Of a DNA stretch of 5,624 bases, positions 4,902 to 5,624 are shown piece by piece. Position numbers and translations under genes: made by a program. Below the pieces are notes generated by a model. The model was given only the letters and a program-made list of their open reading frames with translations. It was not told the DNA's origin and did not search any database. Where the stretch lies: the NCBI GenBank assembly GCA_013153105.1, contig JAADFC010000028.1, forward strand, positions 1 to 5,624. Direction: 5' to 3'. Numbering within the stretch: the stretch's first letter is position 1; each line of letters begins with the position of its first letter. The stretch is from Thermoproteota archaeon. GTDB taxonomy: Archaea > Thermoproteota > Thermoprotei_A > Sulfolobales > Pyrodictiaceae.

Positions 4902-5624
4902 CTACCCTGCAGGCTCCAGTATCTTCACTGTCCGCGTAACCTGCACCCTCCTACCGTCCTCGAGGCGCATGAGCACGGTGAGCGTGTACTCGCTCTCGCC
5001 CCTGTAGATGGCCTCTATCAGGCCCGCGTACCGCTCCTCGATGACCCTGCGGCGGAGCTTGCGGGTACGCGTCATCTCCTCGTCGTCGGGATGGAACTCC
5101 TTGAACAGGCTGACGAACCTGCGTATCCTCATCTTCTCCGGGAGCCTCCGGTTCGCCCGGGCCACCTCCCGGCGGAGAAGCTCGAGCACCTCCGGCTTCT
5201 GGCTTAGATCGCTGTAGCCTGTGAAGGTTATCCCGCGCCTCTCCGCCCACCTCGACACCGTCTCGTAGTCTATGTTGAGCAGCGCCGCGAGGAACGGGCG
5301 TCCCTGGCCTATGATAGCGGCCTCGGCGATGTAGGGGCTGAACTTGAGCTTCGCCTGCACCAGCTGCGGCGCCACCCTGGTGCCGTCACTGAGCACGAGT
5401 ATCTCCTTCGCTCTATCGTGTATCACCAGGTGGCCATCCCTTATCTCGCCCACGTCGCCGGTGTGGAGCCACCCCTCCGGGTCGAGGGCCTTGGCTGTCG
5501 CCTCGGGGTTGCGGTAGTAGCCCTTCATCACCGCCGGGCTCCGGATGAGTATCTCGCCGTCCTCCGCTATCCTCAGCTCCGTCTCCGGCAGAGGCTTCCC
5601 CACCGTGTCGAGCCGGACGTCGTC
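4902..5624 (-). CDS. AMP-forming acyl-CoA ligase (long-chain acyl-CoA synthetase-like), N-terminal part missing
   Basis: The frame runs in from the right edge, with 240 visible residues ending at TAG 4904-4902. A GTG at 5603 is internal, since the seven codons before it keep the frame and fit the family (VRLDTVGKPLPE). ANL-superfamily motifs in order are MKGYYRNPEAT (33-43), GWLHTGD (51-57, whose Asp contacts the AMP ribose), the hinge motif DRAKEILVLSDGTRVAP (70-86), and near the C-terminus TRTRKLRR with the likely catalytic Lys189. The enzyme would turn a carboxylic acid, ATP and CoA into acyl-CoA, AMP and PPi in the cytoplasm. FTGYSDLSQKPEVLELL (134-150) and the last 40 or so residues (IEAIYRGE, then LEDGRRVQVTRTVKI) resemble, from memory, ligases encoded in bacterial LIV-transporter clusters. 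The acid specificity pocket lies in the missing part, so the substrate is unknown. One base separates it from livH. Confidence 0.9.
   Translation of the reverse strand, partial: DDVRLDTVGKPLPETELRIAEDGEILIRSPAVMKGYYRNPEATAKALDPEGWLHTGDVGEIRDGHLVIHDRAKEILVLSDGTRVAPQLVQAKLKFSPYIAEAAIIGQGRPFLAALLNIDYETVSRWAERRGITFTGYSDLSQKPEVLELLRREVARANRRLPEKMRIRRFVSLFKEFHPDDEEMTRTRKLRRRVIEERYAGLIEAIYRGESEYTLTVLMRLEDGRRVQVTRTVKILEPAG

Noticed and set aside
1..5624. tRNA, rRNA, CRISPR array, insertion sequence or attachment site
   Set aside because: No cloverleaf-like sequence, spaced repeat array, transposase or terminal inverted repeat was seen; nearly all bases are in well-supported genes.

Overview
This window looks like part of a chromosome from a hyperthermophilic archaeon, most likely a GC-rich crenarchaeon (Thermoproteota, perhaps Desulfurococcales-like). 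Four things point there: heavy AGG, CGG, ATA and CTA codon use in GC-rich genes, GGAGGTG-type ribosome binding sites, a BRE/TATA-like promoter, and a left-edge gene of the archaeal DUF234 ATPase family. The species cannot be named from the sequence.

Layout. The left edge (3-641, + strand) holds the C-terminal 212 residues of an archaeal P-loop ATPase: a winged-helix region and then a DUF234 domain with a PD-(D/E)XK-like core. It meets the next gene tail to tail, and the two TAG stops share one CTAG. Everything else lies on the minus strand as one cluster, read from right to left: an AMP-forming acyl-CoA ligase (cut by the right edge), livH, livM, livK and livF. These encode a HAAT/LIV-type ABC importer: two permeases, a tethered binding protein and one ATPase. 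Genes are packed tightly (1 nt from ligase to livH, 19 nt from livH to livM). The exception is a 122-nt gap before livK, which carries the only convincing promoter in the window and a cluster of repeats that could be an operator.

How it may work. The importer would bring in a small substrate, and the co-transcribed ligase would activate a carboxylic acid to its CoA thioester. Together this suggests uptake and activation of an organic acid (aromatic, fatty or branched-chain) rather than plain leucine import. The second ATPase (livG) is not in the window; it probably lies just past the right edge, upstream of the ligase. Ligase, LivF tail and gene order resemble bacterial clusters I recall, so transfer between bacteria and archaea is plausible but untested.

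Most notable unexplained structure: an identical 15-nt G/C-rich element sits right after the stop codons of both livM and livK, so that livK and its promoter lie between two direct repeats. An inverted and a direct repeat also surround the livK TATA box. No RNA gene, CRISPR array or insertion sequence was seen. No gene-free stretch exceeds about 125 nt.
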